64,000 nucleotides of DNA, taken from the NCBI GenBank assembly GCA_029168955.1, contig JAPDOI010001524.1, positions 1 through 64,000 on the forward strand, in the 5' to 3' direction. The first letter of the stretch is position 1. Every line of letters begins with the position of its first letter. Source of the DNA: Aplectana chamaeleonis. Its lineage: Eukaryota > Nematoda > Chromadorea > Rhabditida > Cosmocercidae. Position numbers and translations under genes: made by a program. Positions 25,491-35,910 of the stretch are shown piece after piece. A model generated the notes under the pieces. It was given only the letters and a program-made list of their open reading frames with translations, did no database searches and had not been told where the DNA came from.

Positions 25491-26099
25491 TCTATCCAAA
25501 AGGGGTCTTCCAAGCAAAAGAGGTTTGGTTCGCGTCAGAAACTTTTCAACAAAAAGGGAACAATAGGAAAGTGAAGTGAGGGGAGTGTACAAAAAGTGAA
25601 CAATATTTTCTCCGAGCGATATTCTCGGTCGACTCTTCTATACAGCGAAAACAAACCGTTGCGGTATTTCACGAGGAAGAGCATAATGGTTAAAAAAAGA
25701 CTTTTATTCGTTTACGAGATTATATTGGAATACTCTTGCTTGATGTTGTATCTCAATTGTTTCATTTTTCCCAAGAGCTGGAGCTAACCGTCTGCTCTGG
25801 CCAGGTTGACATCATCTCTTTCAATGAAAACTTCAATGAAACTGATGAACTACATGTACATTTTTAACGGTTCTCCCATGATCGGAGTTATTTTTGAAAC
25901 CACAAAAGTACTTCCGAGTAGAATACCGCAACGATTTGTTTTCGCTGTATAGAAGAGTCGACCGAGAATATCGCTAGGAGAAAATATTGGTCACTTTTTG
26001 TACACTCCCCTCACTTCACTTTCCTATTGTTCCTTTTTTGTTGAAACGTTTCCGACGCAAACCAAACCTCTTTTGCTTGGAAGACCCCTTTTGGATAGA
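25491..26099. mobile_element. Foldback element with ~175-bp inverted arms
   Basis: The left arm 25491-25664 (starting TCTATCCAAAAGGGGTCTTCC, including AGGAAAGTGAAGTGAGGGGAG and GTCGACTCTTCTATACAGCG) is matched in reverse complement by 25921-26099. The spacer is about 255 bp. A few substitutions and small indels separate the arms, so it is not recent. No target duplication is clear and no protein-like frame is present. The spacer frame at 25596-25787 (RSTLLYSENKPLRYF...) lies partly in the arm and is probably incidental. Confidence 0.85.
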
Positions 26100-27689
26100 T
26101 CAAATTTGCACCCTTGCGAATATTGTTTTTCATGTATCTTGGTCTTATCGCTGCGAAACTTGATGAAACATCAATACGTTGTAGGGCATCATAGAACATA
26201 CGCAACTACCGCATGTTTGAGTTCAAATTTTAACGTCACAGTTTCTTAAATTTATTCAATACGCTGCGAAAGGTAGACGTGAAAAACGGCGCAGAATATG
26301 ATAGAGCAGAAAACAAATTGAAAAATTACCACGCAAGAAGAATACTAGAAGCTTTGCGTTCGAAAGAAAAAAAAGAAGGGGGTACATTTTCAAAATTCAA
26401 TTTCAAGGAGAGGAGGCAAATGCAAAACCAGCCCTACATGAGGAACTGTTTAATCCGAGATTAGTTTTGGGAAGCCCATATCAAATTTTCTCCCAGTTTC
26501 CACGTGTCCTAGAGGTTACAAATTTGTACCATTTCGACTTGTCATTTCTCAACATTCCACTCAAGATCTTGAAGATCACGCACACATCATTTCGCTTACG
26601 GCGAGACTCAGGCTCCGTCAATACGTGGCGAGAGCGTGCGATTACGCAAAATCGATGGTCATCGTGGGCAGACGATTCGCTAGCCGCTCACAGGCGCTCC
26701 TTTCTCGCCCGCTCGCTCTCGCGCGCTTACACCAGCACCACGAAGCAAGCTGCAAGTTTCAAGCTTACTGCTCCATCACTGAGGCAAGTGGCATTAAACC
26801 TGTAGCAAAACTACTGCCCTTGATTTCCATGATCCCTCCACGAAAGTCGAAAGCAGTGGGAAATCATCAGCCGTTGCGCCGACTCGAGCGATTCATCACC
26901 CGATCAAGCGTTGTCAATCGAATCAACGATACTCAGATAAAAACAGCCCACTTCCCGCCGGCCAAGCCGCGCTAGTCGACTTCGCGCGGCCCCGATTTCG
27001 TGAGCGTGGCACAGCGCCCCACTTCCCGCGGAGAGGCTTTCCCGTCTTCCCGCAGTGTCGGTGGGCAGCCGGCTACTCCTGGGGGTCATCGAACACTCTC
27101 TCATCGATTCCCACTTTGATGTCATCATTGCACCACCCACTAGAGTGGAGCCAATGAACGATTGCTGAGCAGATAACGCGGTGTTGAAACCCTTTCCGAA
27201 ACCCGCGCTGTGTGCAACGCTGGCCTTGGGCAGGTGAACCATTGTCCGTTAATGACATCTGCGAATGGGAGGACTGCAAGAACCAGTGAGTCTAGGAAGC
27301 TTTCCCGTAGGAGCTCACTCCTTACTTGTCAAGAGCAGTTCAAGATGAAACTTCCAGAAGCAGATTTTTGAAATTTCGTTTCAACAGACCTTGAGGGTGA
27401 TTTCTAGATGTGCCGCTAACTGCTTTGGGATTGTCTTCTGTCAGTCATCAGATCAGCCGTAAGGCGGTGGCAGAAGGGCCGCAGAGTGCTTGTTCACCGT
27501 GTTTGGGCAGTCAACGAAGCGGCGCTGTCGACTGTCCGCGACCGATCTATTGGCTATCCGCGGGAGGGGATACGGGACATCGGCTAATGGTACCGCGGGA
27601 AGTGTAATGTTTCTATCTGAGCTGGGTAGGGGTTGCTCTGCTCTGGCGTTGAGGAGCGTCGAGAGGCGCACAACAGCGGGAACGCCCGC
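26100..27689. other. Unassigned sequence; possible short coding remnant at 26279-26464 (+)
   Basis: No family is recognised. A 61-codon plus-strand frame at 26279-26464 has protein-like composition (KNGAEYDRAENKLKNYHARR, then ALRSKEKKEGG) and could be an exon, but no splice signals or neighbours support it. Frames at 26467-27279 overlap on both strands and look incidental. The minus-strand end near 27690 grades into the LINE C-terminal region. Confidence 0.3.
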
Positions 27690-28948
27690 TCCGCTCTCGC
27701 CACGTATGGACGCTGCCTCAAGGAAGTGTAATGACAGGTCTTGATTTCTCCTTTGGGGACCAGGGACTCTAGCATACGAAAAACCGTTCATTCTCAGGAA
27801 CACTTTGCGAGTGAAATTTTCTTTTGTCCTTTCCAAAAATTGAATATCTCTCTTTTATACGGACTGAATACTGAAATCATCTAACATATAACTTGATACG
27901 CACGCGATAATACATTTTTGTTACAAGTTGACAAGGCTTTGAAAATATGAAATGTGCGCACTGAAGCTCTGTTACAAATAGCATGATAATGAGCTGAGAA
28001 ATCAAGTTCATTATCATAGTGGAAACCTAAAACCTTCACATGGGAAACACATGTTAGTGGGTGGCCATCGAGCACGTAAGTGACCGGAGTACTGGGAACT
28101 CCCATTCTTATGTGAACCGTTTTCTCAGGGGCGTCAATTAGTAAAGAATTCAATACGTCTTTCTGTCTTCATATAACTTGTCAGAACCAAGCGGCTTTCA
28201 ATTTAGCGATTCCATCCTATTTAGATTGGATCCGACTCACTCATTTCTGAATATCCATCCAAATGAACCGAAATTTTCATGCTTCAAAATCAGATTCACC
28301 GAAAAAACGTGAAAATCCGAGAGATCCTGAATCCGAATCACCGAAAAAACGTCAAAATCCGACTGATCCAAATTCCGAATCACCGAAAAAACGTAATTTT
28401 CGGATTGATCCGAGATCCAAATATCCGTTTAGCCTCTCTCTCCGATTCACTCGGATTATCCGATGTTGTTATTTTGAATCTATCTATTTGAGTCGTATAT
28501 CCACGACCCTTGATTTTTGAGTTATCCGAAATCCGAGTATCCGAAATTTTTTGATTCGGATCCAATGTATACTATTTAGCCAAGTCTAATAAACGATTCG
28601 AATGGGCATTTCTTCTATATATCGCTTCTTCCAATTCTAGCTTGAGACCGGCGGGTGGCAAATTTCAACATTTAGACCAGTCAAGTATCCTTTCCAGAGC
28701 GGCCTGAACATTTTCGACATCAACGATCGACTCTATTTTGTTATATATTTTCACATCATCGGTGAGTCGTTTACAGACCACTCCAGTATCTTCGAAAAAA
28801 ATGGGAAGTTCAGCTGTGTAGACATAGAATAAAATGGGCGACAGAACACCTCCTTGTGGTACCCCGCTACTGACTAACCTGCTGGATCAAAACATGATGA
28901 TGAGCATCTATTTCGCTTCGAAATTCATGGACCAGTCGAGCGTTGGAC
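27690..28948 (-). pseudogene. Broken LINE (non-LTR) reverse transcriptase, interrupted by two elements
   Basis: Read on the minus strand, 28874-28808 encodes VSSGVPQGGVLSPILFYVYT, the conserved RT block before the catalytic site. LTDDVKIYNKIESIVDVENV then stands where YADD-type LINEs have their catalytic aspartates, followed by ERILDWSK. At 28153-27881 comes a later block, VTYVLDGHPLTCVSHVKVLG then FSAHYHAICNRAS, typical of CR1/jockey-like C-terminal RT regions. Minus-strand 27836-27690 continues with ERTKENFTRKVF and RRNQDLSLHFLE, like the 'VQRRFTRR ... L.SLE.RR' end of such proteins. In-frame stops and frameshifts make it non-functional. It is split by a miniature element at 28225-28571 and cut at 28948 by the 6.4-kb hAT-like element. 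Confidence 0.85.
28225..28571. mobile_element. 347-bp miniature element inserted in the LINE
   Basis: ATTGGATCCGA at the left is inverted as TCGGATCCAAT near the right, and CTATTTAG flanks both sides (28217-28224 and 28572-28579). The uninterrupted site is present at 35814-35821 in a second LINE fragment, which confirms the boundaries. The interior has about three ~40-bp tandem repeats around GAATCACCGAAAAAACGT, AAATCCGA words, and no coding capacity. The 8-bp duplication suits hAT, but the termini are not the usual CAG type. Confidence 0.85.
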
Positions 28949-29567
28949 CAGGGCTGGGCACGCGTCCCGGGTAACCTTAGGGGGGTGCATATTAGACGTT
29001 GCAGAGAGGGCAAAGGAGGGTGCCTAAACCGAACACCAAAAAAAGAACGAAGTGCATTTTTTGTCGAATTTCAGGAAAAAATAGTACGCACTATTCTTCA
29101 AATTTGTCATATCTTCTTCCCCGCTTCTTGAGTTGAACACGAAAAGAATTCAAATTATTGATAGAGATGCAGGTTGTGTTCGCAATAATTCATAGTTGCT
29201 GTCAAGGTTTGTTTCGATGAAGGATTAAACACTACTCTGTTATCTTGTAGCAAGTAAGGATTGATGTGGTGTCATGTTTCTTTGATGCAACGTTCATTGA
29301 TTACGCGGGTGGCTACCGATTCGAGGCAAAGATACTAAGACAGCGCCCAGAAAAGCTATCGTTCAAGTTCAAAAAAAAAAAGATTGGCGAACTCATGTTT
29401 AGCCTAGGTCGCTCATTTTGGGCCGGTCGAAGCTAGGCTTATTGAGCTTATCATGTCAAAGTCTCCTTATCACTGTTCTATTTTGCCATGACCGACCGCT
29501 CCGCTGCTTACTCCGCCCGGACTCATCCGAGCAGGCTAGGCTTTATTTCGACAGTTTAAAAGTACAG

Positions 29568-30199
29568 ATTCCTGAAAGTTTAGGTTCCTGGCAAAAGTAA
29601 AGATTTGGCATGGCCATAGAAATATACTCAGTTAAAAAGGGAAGATAAAGAAAAATGAAAAAAGGTTTTGAAATATTCCTGAGAACGATTTGGCGTAGAA
29701 TAATTTGTTTTTCGGGAAATGAAGTGAAATAGTTTAAAGTATGATTTGGCAGTCCAGTTTGAACAAACTATTGATAAGAGTTGTGCAAAACGAGAGATCG
29801 CATTGTCTGTGCTTCTCCGTAGAACATATCGAAGCGAAATCACGCGTGTTGATTTTACTTCACCTAATACGTGAAGACCGCGGCACTACAGCTCCCGAAA
29901 GTTTCGATGCTTCCCATTTCACGCGTGATTTCGCTTTGATATGTTCTACGGATAAGCACAGACAAGGCGATCTCTCGTTCTGCACAACTCTTATCAATAG
30001 TTGGTTCAAACTCGACTGCCAATTCATACTTTAAACTATTTCACTTCATTTCCCGAAAAACAAATTATTCTACGCCAAATCGTTCTCAGGAATATTTCAA
30101 ACCTTTTTTCATTTTTCTTTATCTTCCCTTTTTAAATGAGTATATTTCTATGGCCATGCCAAATCTTTACTTTTGCCAGGAACCTAAACTTTCAGGAAT
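29568..30199. mobile_element. 632-bp foldback element, family member 1
   Basis: The arms of ~280 bp are near-identical inverted copies: 29568-29845, starting ATTCCTGAAAGTTTAGGTTC, and 29920-30199, ending in its complement. The spacer is about 75 bp. Marker words are TTTGGCGTAGAATAATTTG and AAATGAAGTGAAATAGTTTA. A diverged member with the same word order lies at 53890-54404. Plus-strand sequence just right of each member is also similar (CCGAAAGGTTTCCTTTCT vs CCTGAAGGTTCCCTTTCT), so the family may be longer than the foldback. Confidence 0.88.
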
Positions 30200-30239
30200 T
30201 TCATTTATTTTTCCGAAAGGTTTCCTTTCTAACATGATT

Positions 30240-33200
30240 TATGTCTGGTGGTGTTAGATGAAAGTAAACCCACTGATGTCCTGCCCCCTTCTGTGACGTC
30301 CTGCACTCCAACTGATGGCCTGCACACTTTATTTGACGTCCTGCACACTCCCACTAGTGTCCTGCACCCTTCCACTGATGTCATACACACTTTCTATGAG
30401 ATGCTGCACACTCCCACTATAGTTCTGCACGCTCCCACTGATGTCCTGCACACTTTCTATGTCATCCTGCGCACTCCCACGAATGTCCTGCGCACATTCT
30501 GTTACATCTTGCACGCTCCCACTGATGTCCTACACACTTTCTACGGCGTTCTGCGCACACCCATTTGAGTCCGGCACTTTCTACGGTGTCCAACGCACTC
30601 TTATTTGGGTTTCACACACTTTCTACGGCGTTCTGCGTACACCCATTTGGGTCACAAGCACGCTCACGCCGATCATTTTTCCGCAGGGCTACCGTAACCC
30701 TCCTCAAAAATTTTTCTGAGTGTCAGCTTGGATATAAGCACATCGTAATAGCCAACAAACGCGTTTGCACAATTTCGGACCTCCTCAGCCACTTCCCGGC
30801 GGCTTCTCGAAGAGAACGGTGTGTGAATGAATGCATACCGCTCCTCTGCCCTTTTATACCCCGCATGTTATGAGCGTGTGTTATCATTCGTTATCATGTT
30901 TTGCTCAAGAATGGTTACGGTAGCCCTGCGGAAAAAATGATCGGCATGGGCGTGCTTCTATTTGGGTCCCGCACACTTCCTACGGCGTCTTGCGCACTTT
31001 CACTTTGTCACCGCACACTTTCTACGGCGTCCGGCGCACTCTCATTTGGGTCCCGCACACTTTCTACGGCGTTCTGCGCACGCCCATTTGGGTCCCGCAC
31101 GCTTTCTACGGCGTCCGGCGCACTTCCACGTGGGTCCCGCACACTTTCTACGGCGTCCGGCGCACTCCCACTTGAGTCCCGCACACTTTCTACGGCGTCC
31201 GACACACTCTTATTTGGGCCCCGCACACTTTCTACGGCGTCCGGCGCACTCCCACTTGAGTCCCGCACACTTTCTACGGCGTCCGACACACTCACATTTG
31301 GGTCCCACACACTTTCTAGGGCGTTCTGCGAACACCCATTTGGGTCCCGCACACTTTCTACGGCGTCCGGCGCACTCCCACTAGGGTCGCGCACACTTTC
31401 TACTGCGTCAGGCGCACTCCCACGTGGGTCCCGCACACTTTCTACGGCGTTCTGCGCACACCCATTTGGGTTCGCATACTTTCTACGGCGTCCGGCGCAC
31501 TCTCATTTGGGTCCCGCACACTTTCTAGGGCGTTCTGCGCACACCCATTTGGGTCCTGCACACTTTCTACGGCGTCCGGCGCACTCCCGCTTGGGTCCCG
31601 CACACCTTCTACGGCGTTCTGCGCACACCCTTTGGGTCCCGCACACTTTCTAGGGCGTCCGACGCTCTCTCATTTGGGTCCCGCTCACTTTCTACTGCGT
31701 CCGGCGCACTCTTATTTGGGTCCCACACACTTTCTGGGCGTTCTGCGTACACCCTTTTGGGTCCCGCACACTTTCTTACGGCGTCCGGCGCACTCCCACT
31801 AGGGTCGCGCACACTTTCTACGGCGTCCGACACACTCTCATTTGGGTCCCGCACACTTTCTACGGCGCCCGGCGCACTCTCATTTGGGTCCCGCACACTG
31901 TCTACGGCGTCCGGCGCACTCTCATTTGGGTTCCACACACTTTCTAGAGCATTTTGTGCACACCCATTTGGGTCCCGCACACTTTCTACGGCATCCGGCG
32001 CACTCTCATTTGGGTCCCACACACTTTCTGGGGGCGTTCTGCGCACACCCATTTGGGTCCGCACACTTTCTGCGGCGTCCGGCGCACTCCCACTTGGGTC
32101 CCGCACACTTTCTACGGCTTTCCGCGCACACCCATTTGGGTCCCGCACACTTTCTACGGCGTTCTGCGCACACCCATTTGGGTCCCGCATACCTTCTACG
32201 GCGTCCGGCGCCTCTTCCCACTAGGGTCGCGCACACTTCCTACAGCGTCAGGCGCACTCCACGTGGGTCCCGCATACTTTCTACGGCGTCCGGCGCACTC
32301 TCAGTTGGGTCCCGCACACTTTCTAGGGCGTTCTGCGCACACCCATTTGGGTCCCGCACACTTTCTACGGCGTCCGGCGCACTCCCACTTGGGTCCCGCT
32401 CACTTTCTACTGCGTCCGGCGCACCCTTATTTGGGTCCCACACACTTTCTAGGGCGTTCTGCGCACACCCATTTGGGTCCCGCACACTTTCTACGGCGTC
32501 CGGCGCACTCCCACTAGGGTCGCGCACACTTTCTACGGCGTCCGGCGCACTCCCACGTGGGTCCCGCACACTTTCTATGGCGTCCGGCGCACTCTCATTT
32601 GGGTCCCGCACACTGTCTACGGCGTCCGGCGCACTCTCATTTGGGTTCCACACACTTTCTAGAGCATTTTGTGCACACCCATTTGGGTCCCGCACACTTT
32701 CTACGGCGTCCGGCGCACTCTAATTCGGGTCCCACACACTTTCTAGGGCGTTCTGCGCACACCCATTTGGGTCCCGCACACTTTCTGCGGCGTCCGGCGC
32801 ACTCCCAATTGGGTCCCGCACACTTTCTACGGCTTTCCGCGCACACCCATTTGGGTCCCGCACACTTTCTACGGCGTTCTGCGCACACCCATTTGGGCCC
32901 CGCACACTTTCTACGGCGTCCGGCGCACTCCCACTTAGGTCCCGCACTTTTTCTACTGCGTTCTGCGCACACCCATTTGGGTCCCACACACTTTCTACGG
33001 CGTTCTGCGCACACCCATTTGGGTGCCACACACTTTCTACATCGTCCGGCGCACTCCACTTGGGTCCCGCCCTCTTTCTCCGGCGTTCTGCGCACACCCA
33101 TTTCGGTCCCACACACTTTCTAGGGCGTTCTGCGCACACCCATTTGGGTCCCGCACACTTTCTACGGCGTCCGGCGCACTCCAACTTGGGTCCCGAACAC

Positions 33201-33300
33201 TTTCTACGGCGTTCTGCGCACACACGTTTGGGTCCCACACTTTCTACGGCGTCTTTCGCACTCCTGCTGGGGTCCCGCACACTATCTACGGCGTTCTGTG
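30240..33300. repeat. 42-bp minisatellite built from two 21-bp halves
   Basis: The regular unit is GTCCCGCACACTTTCTACGGC (21 bp) plus a second 21-bp half, either GTCCGGCGCACTCCCACTTGG or the variant GTTCTGCGCACACCCATTTGG. The halves resemble each other, pointing to a 21-bp ancestor. The left part (30260-30560) is made of diverged ~21-bp monomers with GATGTCCTGCACAC cores; the right part (30960-33300) is regular 42-bp. The period being a multiple of three leaves frames open on both strands, giving Leu/Arg/Ala/Ser-rich pseudo-proteins up to 293 codons. These are not genes. The array lies wholly inside the hAT-like composite. Confidence 0.95.
30654..30959. mobile_element. 306-bp TIR element inserted in the minisatellite
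   Basis: Left AAGCACGCTCACGCCGATC and TTTTTCCGCAGGGCTACCG are matched in reverse complement at the right end by CGGTAGCCCTGCGGAAAAA and GATCGGCATGGGCGTGCTT. Terminal symmetry is about 45 bp with a few mismatches. ATTTGGGTC flanks both sides (30645-30653 and 30960-30968). Because the target is a tandem repeat containing that word, the apparent 9-bp duplication is only suggestive; 9-bp duplications would fit a Mutator-like element. The interior is unique and non-coding. Confidence 0.75.
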
Positions 33301-34023
33301 GCGCACTTCTGAGTCACAGCGTGCGGCGTTCCAAAAAGTACTTCCGAGATCCCGCCGTATTGATTGAAGCGTTGCCCCGTCAAATCCTGAACAAAAGCCT
33401 ATCAGTAACGGTGTTTATTTCACTAGTTCATTTTTACGAATGAGTAAACATCGGATGGTTTATAATAACATGTTTACGTGTTTCTGTCTTTCCTGACCCT
33501 CGATTTTGGGGTTCCACAAAAACTGAGCTACAAACTTCAAAATTTGACAAGAGCTAGGTGCAATCATAACCAACTTTCTGGCCAAAAATCAGCTTCTTAG
33601 CTCAACTATAAGTGTTCCAACAAGATCGTGAACGCCAACTGAAAAAAAAGGAGATGAACATTATTTCGACCAAAATGACGTGGTTTTGACACTTTTTCTC
33701 GAATCTCAGGTTACCATTCCGGACCATTTTTGAACAGTTATTCAGCTTTCTAAAGTATACTAACTGCAAGAAGAACTGTCTTCCTACGTTTACTCTGGAC
33801 CCTGATACTGAGATCAGGGGTTGCGCGATGGCGAATCAAAGCCAAATCTGGTGAGCGCTTCGCGCTCACCACAATAGCACAGTCAGCATCACAACTAGTC
33901 AATAGATTTTTATTCATGAGAATGTTTCTAATGAAGAGAGCCAATTGTAAAAATTGAAGACTGCAAGTTACAATGAAAGAAGCAAATGACCGTTTCCTCC
34001 TCATTGAGAAGTGCCCTGATCAT
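33301..34023. repeat. Dispersed repeat K, copy 1 (about 33480-33900)
   Basis: The order CCAACAAGATCGTG, a poly-A word, a CACTTTTT...TC block, CCATTTTTG, then CCAAATCTGGTG followed by GCGCTTCGCGC and CACCACAAT matches 54960-55520. The GGTGAGCGCTTCGCGCTCACC segment (33849-33869) is a small perfect hairpin. K copy 1 keeps the uninterrupted site (GATCGTGAACGCC) for the 151-bp hairpin in copy 2. No coding capacity. 33301-33480 has no recognised content. Confidence 0.55.
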
Positions 34024-34907
34024 AAAAACCCGAGTTTTATCCACCTTGAATGCCGCAATCTCTCATAGACTAGGCTAGCCGTGCGATCTGGTGTTTGTCC
34101 GCAGCTACACAACGCGCACTGGAGTGGACGCGCACGCAATATTAATTAAAAAATGTATTTTATTACAGAACGGGGCGGAGAAAATGATTGAAACTGAAGT
34201 AAATGGTAGCAGGCAGAAATAGGATTCTTTCAATGTATACAGTATAGAAATTTAATGTAAACAAACTTAGTTGGAGCGGAGTGAATTTTTTGGACGTGTT
34301 AAGGTTCATTCAAATGAACCTAGTTGATTAAAAACACCAATAAACATAGAACTAAGAGCATTGCGAGAAAGAGGAGAATCTGGCAAACATTTCAATGGCA
34401 ATAGGTTTGATATTCAATGTGATTTAAGGACCTTTAAACTCGTCCCGGTTTTGTCCCGGTTTTGTCCCGGTTTTCGGGGTAAAACCGGGACGAGATTTAA
34501 GGTCCTTAAATCACATTAAAAACCGGTCCCATTGATGCTAAAGTGTTTGCCAGATTCTCCTCTTTCTCACAATGTCCTTTGCTCTCAGTTTAATCCTAGT
34601 TTTAATCAACTAGGTTCTTTTGAATGAACCTTATCACGGCTAAATATTTACACCCGCTCTAACTTTGTTTATTTACATTAAATTTCTAAAGTGGGTACAT
34701 CCAGAATAGACTACCTTTACCATCTTCTATTTCCTTCAGTTTCAATCCTTTTCTCCTCTCCGTTCTGTAATAAAATACATTTTTTATTAATATTGTGTAA
34801 GCGTCCATTCCTGTGTGCGCTGTGTAGCTGCGTACAAACACCGTATCGCACGGCAAGCCGATTTTTTAAGGGATAGCGGCATTCTAGGAGGGTAAAACTC
34901 GGGTTTT
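34024..34907. mobile_element. 884-bp foldback element, almost wholly palindromic
   Basis: The left arm starts AAAACCCGAGTTTTA at 34024 and the right arm ends with its complement at 34907. Each arm is about 430 bp, with inner matched blocks such as TGTATTTTATTACAGAACGG and AACCTAGTTGATTAAAA. The centre (about 34430-34510) pairs AAGGACC / GGTCCTT and holds three direct TGTCCCGGTTT repeats. Arms differ by many point changes, so it is old. No target duplication is obvious. It lies inside the hAT-like composite. Confidence 0.88.
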
Positions 34908-35354
34908 CTACTCCCTACGAATCACATGAATCCTAACATTGTTCCACAACACAAAATAGTCCTGATTTCCACATCAGAACAATCAAACACAGATTAACTA
35001 ATCCTTCATAGGTTTATGAAAACATTCGACAGAGAACATTAATTATCGCAATAGTAGTAGTTCTGTTGTTGGTAATTGTTCAATTGTTTTGTATTGAAAA
35101 ATGTTTTATCTTTTGTAATAACTTACCGTCTTACTACCAAATTTCTTTTGTTGCCATTTTCGGAATTTTCTCTAATCAGTGCTTTTTTATATTCTTGTTT
35201 ATCAAAATCAGGAAGTCAAGATCATGGCTGTCCAACTATTCGGAAAACAGCCGATTTCGATGTCCCATAAGGGGGTGGCTAAAAATTACCGAGCTAAGGG
35301 GGGTGCATATTCATAATCGCCATGCCGGGACGTGTGCCCAGCCCTGCGTTGGAC

Positions 35355-35726
35355 ATGCCAATGCAGTGCCGGTCTCTGGATAGTTCCAAAGCGAACAATT
35401 CTGTAGAGATGATTTCGCAACAAAAAAAAACCATAGTTTGCCTAATTTTTGGTTTTCAAAGACTTGGAATTTTTAAAGCGATGTTTTGAGGAAATAGCCC
35501 CATTTCGACCTATTGCAGTGAAATTTTCCTTCACTTCTGTATTCAAGAACGTGTGCATTTCAAATTCATTCAAGAGTAGGTTGTGCTTTATGTTGCCCTA
35601 TAAAATATTTAAGTTTCATCAAGCCTCGCTAAGATTAGGCCAAGATAGATAGAAGAACAGTAATAGCAAAATGCGAAATTAATATCTCTCCTTCCAATTA
35701 AAATCTCTGTCGGCCATTTTCATTCG
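35355..35726 (-). other. Possible upstream LINE remnant beyond the hAT-like insertion
   Basis: If the 6.4-kb element is removed, this minus-strand sequence should lead into the RT block at 28874. Weak RT-like reading is possible (RIVRFGTIQRPALHWH), but stops and frame changes prevent a firm call. Nothing else is recognised in this stretch. Confidence 0.3.
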
Positions 35727-35910
35727 ACTTCGTATTAGTAAAGACTTCAATACATTTTTCTGTCTTCATACAACTAGCCAGAACCAAGCGGCTTTCAATT
35801 TAGCGATTCCATCCTATTTAGCCAAGTCTATTAGACGGTTCAAATGAGCAATTCTTCTACTATATATCACTTCTTCCGTTTCTAGCCGAGACTGGCGGTT
35901 TCCACATTTT
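35727..35910 (-). mobile_element. Second LINE fragment with the uninterrupted insertion site
   Basis: It aligns with 28145-28224 plus 28580-28670: TTTCTGTCTTCATA, AACCAAGCGGCTTTCAATTT, GCGATTCCATCCTATTTAG, CCAAGTCTA and the following ATATATC.CTTCTTCC block. It lacks the 347-bp element and shows a single CTATTTAG at 35814-35821. It is a short truncated copy with no usable frame. Confidence 0.75.

Larger units (their letters stand above)
28949..35346. mobile_element. 6.4-kb non-autonomous hAT-like composite carrying a minisatellite
   Basis: The left end begins CAGGGCTGGGCAC and the right end finishes GTGCCCAGCCCTG. The inverted match extends to about 22 bp with one difference. The element is flanked by an exact 8-bp direct repeat CGTTGGAC (28941-28948 and 35347-35354). 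CAGGG-type termini with an 8-bp duplication are the hallmark of hAT transposons. Subterminal GGGGGGTGCATATT occurs near both ends (about 28980 and 35300). No transposase is visible; the interior holds a foldback (29568-30199), the 42-bp minisatellite (30240-33300) with its own insertion, K-family sequence and another foldback (34024-34907). It interrupts a LINE reverse transcriptase. The alternative, two separate miniature elements, would not explain the exact shared duplication. Confidence 0.8.

Noticed and set aside
30901..33443. 250- and 293-codon plus-strand frames and mirror minus-strand frames
   Set aside because: Same cause in the 42-bp minisatellite; the frames switch with small indels and are not conserved in phase.
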